DNA of 64,000 bases. It comes from Gymnogyps californianus. Taxonomy: Eukaryota > Chordata > Aves > Accipitriformes > Cathartidae. Of the stretch, positions 1 through 14,429 are shown piece by piece. The stretch is taken from the NCBI RefSeq assembly GCF_018139145.2, contig NC_059473.1, positions 64,152,707-64,216,706 of the forward strand, in the 5' to 3' direction. The notes below the pieces were generated by a model, which saw only the letters and a program-made list of their open reading frames with translations, ran no database searches and had not been told where the DNA came from. Numbering within the stretch: position 1 is the stretch's first letter; every line of letters starts with the position of its first letter. Both the position numbers and the translations under genes were made by a program.

Positions 1-3000
1 ACAGTGATAAGTAAATTGCTGATGTGAAGACAGTGAATTTAGAAAGCTCTTCTGTTAAATGAGAGTGCATTTAAGTACTTCCATTTATCATAATTACTAT
101 CTTCTACTACAGGGGAAAAGATGGTCTCTGAAGTTGACAGAAGCCAAAAAATTTAAACTTTTTGGGGCAAAAGTATTTGAAATACAAACATATCAGAAAT
201 GCTAGAAGTTAATGATAACAGGGGCACAGATTTAAGATAATACTTACTTAAGTAAGGGAAAATGTTGCCTTCAAAGTGCAAGCATAATTGCAAAGTGAAC
301 CTATTCTTAAGTTATGGTAATCTATTATTTACTACAGAAGTGATGAAGTCATATGCTGTCGTTGTATGCAGCTGCTATTGATAAAACAAAACACATTTTC
401 TGTATGACTTAGCAAGCCAACCGTCACACTCTGTATCACTAAAATTTCTGCCTCATCTTCAGATGTAATATAAACCTTGACATTGCAATAACAGGGAGGA
501 TCATGGCAAGCTGAGGAAAAGCCTATGCCTAAAACAATGGATGGCAACTTCTTGCTTATGAACAGACTACAAAAAACCCAATAAAAGCTATGAAATAAAT
601 ACCATTATTAACCACTACTTGCAGCTGGGTTACTTGAAAGCAGGAGAAAGTCCAAGGTGACCTCTTAATTGCAAACAACATCATGGGTGTAGATAATAAC
701 CTCCATTATACCTCTAGATACTTCCCACAGCTTGTAAACATTGTTGCTTTCCCCTCAGGGAGAGAACTAAAGAGCGATTTTATTATATCCCAGGAAATAC
801 AGAAATATAAACAAATCTAAAAACGTAAGTATAAAGTTGGTTTACTGGAAAAGGAGACTCTTCCTTATGCTAGGGTGGACCTTGGTCCTGCAAGTAATAC
901 AAAGGGAATAAATGCAAGTGAAGAAGGTACTGGCTTTAAATCCTTGTTGCTTTCCTAACTTCTTTCTTACCAGTGTGTAAACTCATATTTATTTTGTCCA
1001 TTCAGTGTAATAACAAATCACTGTTATCTGTGTTAGCTGGCTGGGTAGCTTGTATTATTAGTGAATTGACTAACAATAATTGAGGTACCTACTGATCTGA
1101 AACTATTTTGATTGAGTTTGGCCTGTGTCTTTTCAGGTGTTACACTGGACTGCAAACTACCAATATAGACAATTATCCATTCTAGTTACTTTATTACACA
1201 TCACATGCATCACTAAACTGTTACTGAAGTCACTTGACTTGGTTCTAAAATTATCAGCTTCCAGATTTAAAGCTTCAAAAGGACCAGACTTGTTTCTAGA
1301 TGCCACAGATCTTAGCATTTCTTTGTAAATCTCATTTTTGCTTGGGCTTTGAGCCTTCCTTTTGGAGCATCACTGCTGATCTTCAACCACATAGCATTGC
1401 TGGAGGTTAGACAACAATAAAATGGATCATTAGCCGTTGTTACTGCCTGGTATAACAGTGTTCCTACAGACCGACATCTTGTGGAAACGCAGGTGTACTT
1501 AGAAGAAAACATATATGACAATCACAAAACTTCACACACTTGTGACATCAGAGATCTGCAGCACTCATGCATAAAGACATCTTCACTGGCTCACATGGTG
1601 CTCACGGGACACTGACTTTTGTTATATTAATGGAAATTGATATGATATGGGCAAGAGCGAGATATAGCTTCTATAGCCGATACACATCAGACCTTCCTTC
1701 CATCACACTGTCATAGTGTTAAGAGATGCTATTGTCAATTCCAGCTAATGTAAATATTTAAATAAGACACTTATTTTTTTCACTCCAGATGTACAAAGCC
1801 CCATGGTCTCTACAGTAGGAACACATATCACAGATGTGACCTTTTTGTTAGAGATCCTAAAAATGAAATCCTGGATTAAAACTTGGTCTGTATTAATGAA
1901 TTTAACACATGCTACGCTCAGACATGGTATTATTTCCTAACAAAGAGTATTCATTACAAAAAGCTGAGGTTACTAAATACAATCAAAGCATTTATTTGTA
2001 AAACCATTTAAAGAAAATAACAAACTAAAAAAGCAAGGCCAAAATTATTTACACATTTCCACAGAGACTAGTCATTAAAATGCAGTTTTCGTGCTTAAAT
2101 GTTACATTGATGAGTGTTTAGGAGAAACCCCACATCTAAAAACCCCTGTGCTTGTTAATTCTTTCCACATAAAAAGCTATTTTACGTCGTATGACTTAAA
2201 GTACTTTTAGGAGAGAGATTATGTTCAGCTTGGTTTTACATTAGCATAAGCATAGACGCTAAAAGCAATTAGCAAGGCACTGAGACTTCCTGGTAACACC
2301 AAGATTTATTGCTTCAGAGATTAAGATTCTGTTCTTTCCTCTTTCACTGACTTCTTTTGAGATGCTCAAACTCAATTATTAACCTTTCAAACTTTCCACA
2401 CAGTTTCATTTCTTGAACAATTACATGCTCATTATATGTAAAGAAAATACATAACAATTAAACAGAGCTTTTGTCCTCAGGACTCCACCTTTAAGTTCAA
2501 ATTCTGATTCTGTTCATTTTAATGTACTTTTCTTTTGGTATTAACTTTAGTGGGACTCCAGCTGGGGGATTTTTTCATGTTTCTCACTATTGGTTGACTT
2601 CAGCCTTCAGAATACATAAAAGTTCTTTTGAAACTGACAGTTTACTGAAGCATGACATTTACCTGGAGTGGTAGAAACCTATGTTTTGGAGATGTAAGAT
2701 CAAGGACTAGTCCTTGCCCTAGTATTTGTATGACTTACCATTACAGAGACGTTACTTTTCTCTACACCCATTCCTACTCCATACTAATTACAATTTAAAT
2801 CCTATTATAAGAGTGAATAAACTAAATCCTATTGTAAAGATGAGTTTAATCTCGCCTTAAGACATCAATTTATCTATTCAATCCTCAGAACACTGGAAAA
2901 TTTTCAGAAGGGCTTATGAAGAAGGTGATTTTCAAGGACAAGCACAGCAGGATTTTTAAGAATTCAAAAACATCTGAGAACAGTTCAAGACCAAGTTCAA

Positions 3001-5929
3001 CTTTCTATCAGTTAGGGAATGAGAAGGAAAAAAATGGATCTGGTACATGTTGATTGCCAATTTTCTTTACCTTCTTTCTGTATTAATACATCCCTTGAAT
3101 CAATTCATACTATTTTCCAAGTATGGTATTATTTAACCTGACGTCTATAGGTGCTGGAAAAATTTGGACTTGTTGCTCAAAACCAGCATTTTGCAAGAAT
3201 GCCATCTTTAGCATTGCAGGAAATCCTGCAATTCAAAGGTAAATAAGCCCTAGCTATAATTACAGAATCAGTAATTTCAAATTTAAAATTACTTTAAAAA
3301 TCATATTTAATTGAAAGTAAAAAAGACTCTGACTCAGAAAAATATGCATAATATTTTTATTATCTATTCTGTGAAAAATAAACAAACTGTATCCAAAACT
3401 ACAACTTCAAGATTTGATGTCTCTTTTTTCAAAGCAAGTATGCTTTATACAATGGGAGACAGATGTTTCCATGTTTTTGTGTAATTTAGTTTACTAATTT
3501 AGATCTCAGTTTATTATTCAGATGTTTGATATTGTAACTGTGCTATATTTAACTATAGATCACTAAAAGAAAGGAAACGATGTAGTGTATTTTAACAACT
3601 AGGTTGTTAACAACTAGGTTTTAACAAACAGGTTTGAAGATGATAATGTCTTTATGACTTTGTATATGACTACACTGAGACAGATAAAAGTAATTAGAAA
3701 TACATTCTGCTTTGCACAGTATAAATCGTGGATTAAAAAATGGATAGCAAAATGAGTTAAAACAAGACAGCAAAAGCAAAACCAAAAAAATCCTGTGCAG
3801 TGAAACAGAACGGGGTTCTATTTCATGGTATCTCCCAAGATTTATTGACTAGATTTTTTATTCTATTTTTACTAGGAATCTGCTGAACAATCAAAGTAAT
3901 CCATTTTCTAATAATGCAGCCTACAACTAAATGTCCAAGACTTCAGTTGATGAAACACAGAGGAATCATAGCTCATGATTAATTTTGCTGGTCATAGGAA
4001 ATACTTTTCAGGAGGAGGGGAGAACTGATACTCTCCAAGCCTCTTTTTCCATGCTCAGTTATTCACTTTCCAAAGATTTCACACTGTCATCTTCCCACTC
4101 TCTTCCTGAGGTGCTTTTCTGCATGAGGATTGAGAAACACGTTTGGGATCCCTGCTCAAATTCCTCAACGGACCCAACCTCAGATTCTCCGTAACAAATA
4201 AGCCAACCTCTTGGAATTGCTTCTAAAAAGGTTTTCAAAAGTTAATTACATAAGTTATCATCTATCTCGCATTACTCTAACCCCGTGATACAAATGTCAG
4301 CATGCTGATGAATAGGTCACGTCCAACTCTTTCCTTCATCATATGGCTGTGCAAGAAGGGCCTTACACAATCATGCACTGTAAAGGTTTTTGCTACAGCT
4401 GAAGCAACCAGAAGACTGTGTACTCTATTTATAGTGTTTCTAATTATGTGTGTATTAAGTAGCAGTGGCACTTAAGATGTGCTTTAGAATAACTTCCTTT
4501 TCCACTGACAGTGATTTTTTCCAAGCTGGCTCCAATTATCTCAAGGAGCTGGGCTCGACATACTGACATACCACTCACACATATGCTTAGAACAGACTTG
4601 GGATGGTAATGTCACTCTGCCTAGAGACTAGCAACTTTAGAAGAGATGTTCAGATACCAGTTCAGGTAACCTAGAGAAGTCACGATCATATGCAATGTAA
4701 ATTCAACGTTATTGTCTTCTCTTTTTTCCTAGTTGTTCCACTATAGGATAGCTACAGTGCTTTGCTCACTATTACTACCGCTGCTAGTAGTCCTTCAATC
4801 TTTCAAAATACAATCTTGACATTCACTTATATGGTTCCATTCAGACTCACTGTCACAAAATTCTATGGATTATTACAGCTCTTGGTTTTTCAAACATCAT
4901 CTTACAGATTAATGTGAAAAGTTTTTGACATAAGCATTACAATCAAGACTGAGTTTTTGTAAGAGATCAAGGGAACAAAAGCAGTTTCAAATTATGGTAG
5001 CAGGAGCTTAAAACCAAAAGTCTGCTTTGTAGAGGTAATAGTTACAAGGCCTGATGTACTACTTTTCATTTAAATTTATTATCAGAAATTACGTAGCCAG
5101 AATAAACCAGTAATGGCACAGTGTGTCAAATTCTGTCATGTTACATAATTATTATACCCATTGATTGAAATGGGATTGTAAAATCCCACTTCACTGATAA
5201 TTCAAGATTTAATCCTCTGAATCCACTATTCTTTCATACATGTTTGGAAAATCTTTCAGTACCAATAGCAGCACTGTTGTTGCCATTTTACCCCTTCCAG
5301 AAAGAAATCATGAGAAGCTAATTTTGCTTTGAAAAACTGGGGATGGAAAGGAAAGAAAGCAAAGAAAGAAGGTGCAACCTTCCATTTCATAGTCAGCAAT
5401 TGCAAAAATAATTTAGTTCATATTTAACTATTTGGTAACTGTACCTTTAACATTACAGTGACCTTGTTTGAACAGAGGATTCCCTTCATAGTACTGAAGT
5501 GGAAAAATGTGTTTTTAAGTTTTGAACCCTAAGGAAGAGTCTCAGTGTTTTCTTAAGGAAACACTTTTTGATGGCATCATTCTTCTTCTTGTTTCATTAT
5601 TTCAGACAAACTCACTCCCACTGTACGAAAGACCCATCAGCATCTGGTAAAGTTATTTTCCTATTTTTGTGGAAACAGGCCAATATGTGCAATAACAGCT
5701 AGTAACTCTGTAGTAATGAAGTAACCATTTCCTGGAAATCTAGAAGTTTAAAAATATTTTAAAATAAATATCTAAAAAGAAATATTGCAATGCAGAAACC
5801 AGAGTTCATTGCCTTACTCCTTTAAAAGAGAAGATTAGAAATGTGTGTACTGAAGGAAATGTTATTATGCAGCATATCATTATTTAGTAGATACAGTGTC
5901 ATACTGCCTACTTGCCCCTGCTTTGCTAG
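1..5929. other. AT-rich non-coding stretch, no gene recognised
   Basis: No open frame longer than about 70 codons and no recognisable coding motif, RNA gene or mobile element. The sequence is A/T-rich with many short A and T runs. It could be intergenic or intronic, and conserved non-coding elements cannot be judged without an alignment. Confidence 0.5.
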
Positions 5930-6395
5930 TCTGTATGGCTACATCTAAACTGCAAGGCAAGTAAAGGTCTGGGTCCGTGATCATTTACAGGCCTGCCTTG
6001 CACATTTTTTAGTATGAACAGCTGAGCAAACTTGGGGTTATTTCAGGGAACACCCACAAAGTAGGGAAATCAGGCTTATGCTACCCCTTCATGAGGACCT
6101 TGGCACACAATTTGAGGCATGGACTGGGGAGATGTGCCGTGCTGTGCCCTGCTGCCTCTCTGGATTTCAGCTGTGTTGCAGAGACGCCATGTTGTCATAG
6201 GGTCCCTCCTTGAAGGGCCACAAGGTCATCTGCTGCAGGGGACAAACAGAACCATTGGGCAACCTGAAACAAGGCTGCTTCTGGGGTTACACGGATACCT
6301 GCAGCTGAACAGGGTCAGGGTGAGCCCACGTGCTTGCTGACCACCCTAATAGCAGCGCAGATATAGATTATATCAGTGTGAACTGTAGACAAGAT
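5930..6395. mobile_element. Possible fossil non-autonomous DNA transposon (hAT-like MITE)
   Basis: The left edge (about 5,933-5,962) reads GGCTACATCTAAACTGCA. The reverse complement of the right edge (about 6,367-6,390) reads TGTCTACAGTTCACACTG. These look like diverged terminal inverted repeats of the TGTCTACACTGCA type, which I associate with old amniote hAT MITEs. The interior is somewhat GC-richer than its surroundings and holds no transposase frame. Assignment is by recall and the ends are eroded, so both boundaries and family are tentative. Confidence 0.3.
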
Positions 6396-7267
6396 ATTGT
6401 AAGTAGATGCAACAAAAACGTAAGCAGGGAAAGTGGGAAAATCTTTTTACCTCTCTGTCATTATTGTCAACCAAAAGTTAATGGAGAGATGGGAACAGAA
6501 ACCAGATCTCCTTATATCCCTGCCCCACGCTAGACCTCCCCCCTGCTCCTCTCTAATTTTTATTTTTTTCATCTTGTTGTGGGTGGATTTGTTGATTTAA
6601 AAATATCTTCAGCACTATTGCAGAACAAGCTGAGGTGAACAGACTACACTGAAGTATTTTGCTTGAACTCTAGACCTTACTCTGGCACATCTTCCTTTTA
6701 TTGTATTACTGTCTCCTCACTTACCATAAAAAGAATGAAAATGTATACTAACCATTTTAATTGGCTTACAGGGCTTGTGATGACTTTGACAACTGATGTA
6801 TGTTTGATAACTACATGGCAGTCATTTATTAATGTTTTGGTCAACATTTCTCCACATTTCATTCCAGGAAATCCTTCTATTCAATCCCAGTCTCCAGAGG
6901 TGGATGAGCTGGGTGTGGGTACAGCTCGCTGATCTTACCAAGGTTTTGCTTATGCTGCAAACTGATGATCTGGGAGAAAACTCTTCTAAGGATACTAAAA
7001 ATATCATTCACCTTATGCTTTTAGCTTCACCGGTGACTTGATGTTCTTGCTTCTGTCTCTGCATTGGTCTTTTTCTCTCTTATCCTCTCTCTACATGTAC
7101 ACATAAATGCACAAACACCACCACCCACACTGGGAGCATTCCCTCATCTCATCTTTCCTTACTTCTGCCTTCAACGCTCTTGTATTTTACTCCAGGAATC
7201 ATATTTGACTTCACTCTGCCCATGCCCTAAGATTAGTACCTACCTGGCTCTCTCTCCCATGAAGGCC

Positions 7268-7291
7268 AGTCTCTCTCTCTCTCTCTCTGGG
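7268..7291. repeat. (CT)n microsatellite
   Basis: A run of about eleven CT dinucleotides within a pyrimidine-rich stretch. This is a simple sequence repeat with no gene attached. Confidence 0.85.
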
Positions 7292-10200
7292 TGTGCACAC
7301 AGAGGAGGGGTGAAGAGCTGACAGGATGTAAAAAGCAAACCTTTGCACACCGCGTAGATTTTAAGGATAGCTGATGCAGTCTAGACAGATATTGCAGTCT
7401 TTCTCACCAGTGCCAGCCCTACATTCAGATGGAAGAACACTGGGGGATCATGTCAGGGGATCATTGAGAGATTTCTTCTCATAAAACTCACAGGAAGGAA
7501 CACTAGAAATGAAGGAATAATCTATCTAGACATACATCCCAGTGTATATAATGCTCAAATACATACTCTTTCTAGGCTAGAGTTCTTGATCAGGAGCAAG
7601 AAAACTTTAAGACAAAATAAGATCTTGTAAAAATTTTCACCTTGAATTTAACATGGACAGTGTTTTACAAATTTCAAGCCAAAAAGGAAGTTACATTGTT
7701 CGGTTTGCTGTTTTCTTTTCAGCCATCTGCACTTAGAGTTCTAGCCAGGAACAGAAAATATAGGATCAGAAAGAATAAAACAAAATAGGAAGTTTTCATT
7801 TTCCCACAGGTTATGGCATATTTTTCATCACAGAGGATCTCCATTTCTCTCCCACTTCAGGAGAGAGAGAATCCCACTGATTTACAAACATTCACCATGG
7901 AACTGGTGGGAACATGGAGCACAGGGAGTTATACTTCCATTTAAAAAGCAGACACCATTTTTGGACTCTGTACTGAGTAAGCAGTGTTCTGCTGACACAG
8001 CAAAACAAACGAACTACCTAACCTCCTGCCATACTCTGCACTGGCTAAAAGTCTCTTCCAAGGTTCGTGTCTGTATAACTCTTAGAGCTGTTTAAAAAAT
8101 ATTGGTGGGGTTTTTGATAAAAATTTCTGTAACTCAGAAATATTAAATGTCCTTTGTGTTGCTGGATAGTTGCCAGACACAAAATCTTTAATCCTGCTGA
8201 AAATTTCATGTAGTGATGTCTTGAGAGGAATTATGAACAATAAGAATCATGCTTAACTGAGGGCAAGCAAGGAGAATTTTCTTCCGAGGCAGATATTTGC
8301 AAGTTTCGTTTTCATCCACAAACTTTGAATAAAGGAATGGCAATCTAAAAGTTTAGTAAAAAGAAATCATGTGTAATGTAGTGATTAATACAGGTTGTCC
8401 TTGCATATAGCCTACCTGTTGCATCTTCTTTCTACGTCCTAATTGAGACATTTCACTAAAATAGGTTATATTATGCAGTTTAAAGAAGACACCAAATGCA
8501 GGGTTACTGAGGTTAGAGTTAAAAGTCTACAAAGGATTACCAGGTAATCAGCAATGTATTATCTGTTTTAGAGCACCTGGATTCACATGAGGAAACTTAC
8601 AGAGAAGTCTAAATGTTAGTTTGATTAGATACCTGGTTATGATTTCATATGGCTCAAACCTGTTGAGAATTCCCCCTCTAAAAGCCCCACATTCCTGTAG
8701 TATTGCAACAAATGAAGCCATCTTAAAAGCACTAAGAGTGAAAGTACTGTTCAGCAGTGCACTCATGATATGTTGATATAGCAGTTTAACCTACAGCACA
8801 TGTATTCTAACTAATAAATTTAAAGTGATGACGTAAAATCAATACAACGTAGAGACCTAGTTCTGCAGGAACATACAGACATCTTTGATTTCAAACAGTG
8901 ACTTAACATGTGTGCACAGATCTACGGATTTTCCTAAGTCCTTGCAGTATTCCATCCTAAATGGAAAGAACAGAGGTGGAACAGAACAGACTGAAGAAAT
9001 ATTCAAAGCAGCAAGTCTAAATGGCTTTATGGGCCAGATGCAACAGACAACTTAGGTCCCTAGCGTGCACCTAAGATTTAGATGGTGATTATGTATTGAA
9101 ATCTGATTCTCAAACCCAGACACACTCCACTCTTCATGCTTTCCATTAGAATCCTCTGCGTTCTTCTGAGGATGATGAGAATTTTCCAAGTCTCAATGAA
9201 CTGGACAATTCAATGCCTGGATCGATTCCAGGATCCAGAAGACATATATTTCTGTTAAAATATGTGAGGTGACCGGTCTGATAGGTATTCTCAAACCATT
9301 CATAAAACAGACCTGGAGCACTGGGGTCCCTACAAATGTGGTAGCAAACCTGCTTTCTATTCAAAGATGGGACCTGGAGAGGAGCTCCTGCCCATGCTCT
9401 CTACTTTATCTCTGTAAGCTAGGACACTCACCATATTGCCTTCTATTGAGGATCACCCTAACTACCACCTGAGACCACTTTAGTATTTTACTAAATAATT
9501 CTTCCACGTGAAACACAAGAGTGATGCTCAGAACAGGCATTAGAGACCACGAGGTTTTGCTCCTAGAGAAATGCAGTAAGTAGTAAACTACAAAAGATTC
9601 CTCATAGATTTTCTTCCTGACTCAGTGAGTCTTGAATTTTTCCTGCACACTTTCAATAAATGCAATGAAAAATATTCTCCTTTACTATTCTCTAGTCTCT
9701 GATTAGGATTTTACTACAGGTGGTGAAAGTTGTCGGTATAAAAGCCTGTAAGCAGAGCAAATCACTGACCAAAACCTTGTACTTCCTGTATAAGTGCTCT
9801 AAGTAGTAACCTATAGTACAAAAGATGGTCACCACCAGCTGTGCCTCTAGCCATACCTTAAAAGAATGAGCCCTGCCCAGGTGTTTTTTAATGCAAGAGC
9901 TTAGAGCTATGCTCCAAGTTTTGCACCTCCACAGAATAAAGAGATCCTTTTTAAAGCCCAGAGCAGATTATCTCTCAGGTCCAGAAAGGGGAAAAATTCA
10001 GGAAGGGTGTCTACCCTCAGCAGTCCCTTTTCTAGCATTCCTACCACTCTGTCAGTCTTAGGCAGCTGCCTGTTGATTTTAGGCAGTCACATTCTCAAAG
10101 TACTGCAAGTTTTGAATCTCATTTTGACACGCTCCGTTCCCAGAAACACTGCAGAAGGAACCGTGATGCTAATTCAGTGTTCTGAATTCACCAAGAGAAA

Positions 10201-11042
10201 CGTACTGAAAAAAGATCAGGTAACAGATGGATCTAACCTGGGCCAGTGCAGATTCTATATTCACCAGAAGAGCAGCTTAAAGCAAAGGTAGGACCGCCTC
10301 CAGATGGTGAATTACCTTCAACTTCTCTAGATTCACTAGTCATTTCCCATAAACTTACTTACCGCATTGAATTAGCTTCTTCGAGGCAAAGAAGTTTTAC
10401 CATTGAGGCAACCAAGAGTAGCTTTGCTCAGTATGGCAAACTTTTGCAGTCTGATGACTGAACTGTGATTAGGAAGTATCTGTCTCATCCAAATTTGAAG
10501 ATCTTCCCCGTACCAATTGTAAGTGGAAAAAAAAATTCCAATCTTGTAAAATTAGTGAAAAAAAATTAGAAATTTGAGGACATGTATATATCACTTAGAT
10601 TTTCTTTAGGAAAAGATCTTGAGTGGAGTTTCTAAAAATTCTCAAATTAGTGGTAGCGGTAACAGTTTGCTTCTGTTACTGATTTATCCACAGGAAATGG
10701 CTTTACAGCATAGCAACACACCACAGACAGGATAATTAGGTACTGTGTTTTGGGCACTCACAGTAGCTTTTCCTCTAATATACCAAAAGAGGAATATTTT
10801 AAACAAAACATTTTAGAAGCCTTCTACATCTCTTAACATCCGGAATAATAAACTGCCTTGCTACCTTGGCATAATCTGCAACTCCCCAGTATCTGCAGGA
10901 AATCCACAAGAAAAACCTCACTTACGCACATATTCACCACAGCAAAATCACGTGGTCAGCAAGGTGAAAATAACAGCCAAAGCCTGATGCAGCTGGAATA
11001 CATTTGAAATATAAAAAGACAACACCACCTACTCCTCAGCAT

Positions 11043-11110
11043 TATTTTATATAGAGAGAGTTATATTTTATTATATTATATTATACATATAAATATAAAT
11101 AAAATCCACA
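11043..11110. repeat. AT-rich low-complexity tract
   Basis: Repeated TTATAT and ATAAAT words followed by a short CACACACA run. This is low-complexity DNA rather than an element with definable ends. Confidence 0.7.
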
Positions 11111-12639
11111 CACACAAAACCACCATTAAAATATACAAATACAAAAAAATACAAAAAATTTACAAATATTTTAATGCTAATTTTTAAAATCGTTAAAATG
11201 TAAAATGTGTATGTGTATGTACTGGAAGGACGCAAATGCACACTTAGTCACTCTATGTTATTATAATCCTCTATGTCAATAGAAATCTTCTGTGCTGGTT
11301 CTAACTTGTCTGCTTTGGAGCCACCTGAAATTGATGTTTGACCTTTGGGGTTTAAAATCTACTTATATATCAATTTATATCCACAATTGCACATTTTATA
11401 AAAGAAATCACTAGATAGCCTTCAAGAAAATCAGTAAGACCCTATTGTAATTTAATGCATATCTCATTAAGAGATATTTTTAGACAAGTATTTTTAGTCC
11501 TACAAGGAAGTGTTACATTATGATTAGTTTGTTGAGTGCCGCTGTACAATACCTCTGTCTTTACAATGTAAAATACTTATGTCAGAGCTTTCTAGCAGAC
11601 AGATTTACAAAAAGCATGTAGTTCACTTCAAAAAATGGCACATTAGTCCTTAATTCTGAACAAAAATATATCACAAGACTAGGGACAAGTGAACCGCTGC
11701 TGTCCAAACACAAGCCAAATATGAACCTTTTCTGGGATTTGAAAAAGTTACACTAAATTTGCTTGTCTGTTTTCCTTCAGTTTTATGCACTGTGGCACTT
11801 CCTAGATTCAGGCAGAAGCTCAAATATCATACAGTGCTAAGAGAAAAGCTCTTACTCTGCTACTGTATTTCTGGTCTGATGAGAAACAGGAAATACCAGC
11901 AGTCTCATGAGAGTGCCTGTTCTCTGAAGATCTCCAGCTCAAATGGAGATCATTACACAAACCCATCTGCGCCTGAAAACCTTTTGGAATTGGCCTATTT
12001 CTAAGTGGGACACAAAAAATCCTAGCAGAATTCAGTAGCTTCATCACTTGAAGACACATAAATATGAAATGAAACAATACGGTTTAACTGACATGGCTAC
12101 AACAAGCATTAAATATTGATAATCATTGAAGGGAAAGCTTTCCAACTCTCTATACAGATCTCTACATATAAAACATGCTTTAACAAACAAATAAAAGTAA
12201 ACATTTTCAAACAGGGGTTCATGTCTTTACTTCGCGACAGCTGAAAGGGACTGGATTTTTACAGGCGGCATGGTCACCTTTTCTGATAAGCAGAATCCTT
12301 CAAGTTTTATCATTAAGTATACAAAACCTCAACCACTCTGAACTGTAGTTTTTAAATCCTTGATTAAAAGTTTTAAAACTCAAAAAGTATTCAATTTCGA
12401 TTAACAACAAGAGAATACATAAGTAGAGTGGCTATACTGATGCCGAAAGTAATGCTGACAACAGCCAACAGCAGGTGCTTAGAGAAAGAGTATAAAACAG
12501 ATGGACAGAGTGATCCTTTCTCTAGAAAGGATTTTGGCAATCTGGTAAGGGACCTTCTGAGACAGAAGGCATATTTGGGCCATTATGTTTACTGGCAATA
12601 TGAATCTATCCTATGTATATTTTTAAATTTCACTTTGAA

Positions 12640-13870
12640 AACAGTCATATTTTTGGCCTCAAGATCTTGGGCCGATGAATACCACTTAACTATGCATTGT
12701 GTGAAAAAGTGTTCCCTTTGTTTCGCTTTTAGAGTTCCTGTGTTACAAAATGCATAATCACTCCATACTCGCCTTCTCCATGATTCTGTTATGCTTTTTC
12801 CTCTCAGCCCACCTCTGCTCTTTTTCCACACCAAAGGGGTCTCTCCTAATCTGTTAACGCCCTCTGTTTCATACTCCTGACCAGCATTTTTTTACTTTAT
12901 ATCCTAATATTTACTTTCTGGAATGAGTTAACCGGAACTGCACTTAATGTTCAAGATGTGAGCATATCCTGGATTTATTTAGTGGTGTAATGACTCTGTT
13001 TATTTTGCTCTCTGTTCCTTTCCTCATTCTTTTCATGGTTTTGGCTGGAAATATGTGAGCTCATGTTTTCAGAGGCCTGCCCAAAGAGTCAAAGATGTCT
13101 TTCCTTAAAAGTAACAGCTCATTTAAAGTCCATTGCTTTGCAGACATAATTAAGGTTTTTTCCCCGCCTTGTACATTATCGATATTAAGACTCAAGCATC
13201 ATCTTTTTACCCACTTACTAAGGATTACAAAGTCCTTTGGCAACTAGCCCTAGTTTTGGCCATCCTGAATGATTTTTGATTATTGGAAAACTTCTTCATA
13301 TCCTTGTTCCACCACTTTTTTCAGTCTCTTTATGAACAGATGAACACATTTCCCAGCACATACCCTCGTGAGACTCCAATGGAAACCTCCTACCACCGTG
13401 AAAACTTACTCATCTTTTAATCAGTAATTTATCCTTGAAAGGATATTTTCTCTTTTCTCCTGCAGAAGTTTGGCCTCTTCACAAACCATTGTGAAGGACT
13501 TTGTGAAAAGTTTTTGGAAATCCAAGTACGCTTGACTCACTAGACCACCCTCACCCACATGCTGTTGACTCTAAGAACCGCAATACATGAGTGAGAGTGG
13601 CTTCCCTCTACAAAAGACGTTAACTTTTCATCTATGCATTTGGCTATTAGTTCTATTCCTTATTATCATTTGTAAAGATTTGGCTGGTAATGGAGTCAGA
13701 CTTATAGTCTGTAGGTTGCCAGAGCACCCATGGACTTCAAAAGTTTGATATCCCATTTACCTCCTTCACCTCCTCAGATAGACTGCTACAAGAGGCAAGT
13801 TACATTTCTTAGTTCACTATTTTCATAGCTGAGCTCTTTTAAAACTCCAGGGTGACTCTGGTAATCTGAT
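12640..13870 (-). mobile_element. Old CR1-family LINE fragment, antisense
   Basis: Read on the plus strand, this stretch follows the reverse complement of an old amniote CR1 in order for about 1.2 kb. Recognisable blocks are the GTGTGAAAAAGT block (about 12,700), the tract near 12,930-13,000 ending in ATTTATTTAGTGG, the CAAAGATGTCTTTCCTTAAAAG block (about 13,090), the AAATCCAAGTACGCTTGACT block (about 13,520), and the TTTGGCTGGTAATGG block (about 13,680). The LINE is therefore transcribed from the minus strand, and the part present covers the reverse transcriptase region down towards its 3' end. Many indels and stops leave no usable frame. The extreme 3' end is missing here. The match is from recall of the family, not from a search. 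Confidence 0.7.
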
Positions 13871-14140
13871 TATTCTTATTCATCATTCTACAAAACATTT
13901 TCATTTCTTTTAAAATACAGTGACAGATTGGCTAAAAAAATGAAGGAATATATCCTGCAGGTTTCCTATGTCATCCTGTAGACACCTGTACTATTCTCCT
14001 ACAGAACTGCATCTTCCCATGGCTTTTTGATGGCACCCACGCTAGGGACTGGATTTAGTATGGGTAGCTTAGTAAAACTGTTTTCCAAGACTGTGAAATG
14101 TGAACATGAAATCTCTCAGAAAAGCAGCTAGGCTATGTCT

Positions 14141-14178
14141 TAAGAGAAACATGTATCTTTAAGAGAACCATGTATCTT
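14141..14178. repeat. 19-bp tandem duplication
   Basis: Two adjacent copies of TAAGAGAAACATGTATCTT differ at one base. The first spans 14,141-14,159 and the second 14,160-14,178. Confidence 0.9.
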
Positions 14179-14429
14179 TAAGAAAAAGACTAAGCTGAGC
14201 TTGAATCACTGACTAAAGAAGCTAGCACAGGCTGTGGAGAACTGCAGTGAAGCGGCAAGTACAGGCAAAAGCTTCTATCCTGTCCACATCCCACCGAAAG
14301 TGAAAGAACTGCTAAGGATAGACAGCACCACCAGATTAATACAGTTTTAAAGGCAGCTCCTTAAAATTCTTAAGAGCTTTGTCGTTGTGACTAATGTTCA
14401 AACAATTTGATACAATTTTTTTCAGCCAT

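Larger units (their letters stand above)
6400..12635. other. Non-coding stretch with simple repeats only
   Basis: Nothing recognisable as a gene. It contains a CT microsatellite near 7,270-7,290 and an AT-rich patch near 11,040-11,110 built from TTATAT and ATAAAT words, followed by short CA runs. All open frames are short, lack family motifs and look like chance frames. Confidence 0.5.

Noticed and set aside
8990..9130. Text containing CTTAGGTCCCTAGCGTGCACCTAAG, reminiscent of old DNA-transposon ends
   Set aside because: Only a short partly palindromic core; no second end or body could be found.
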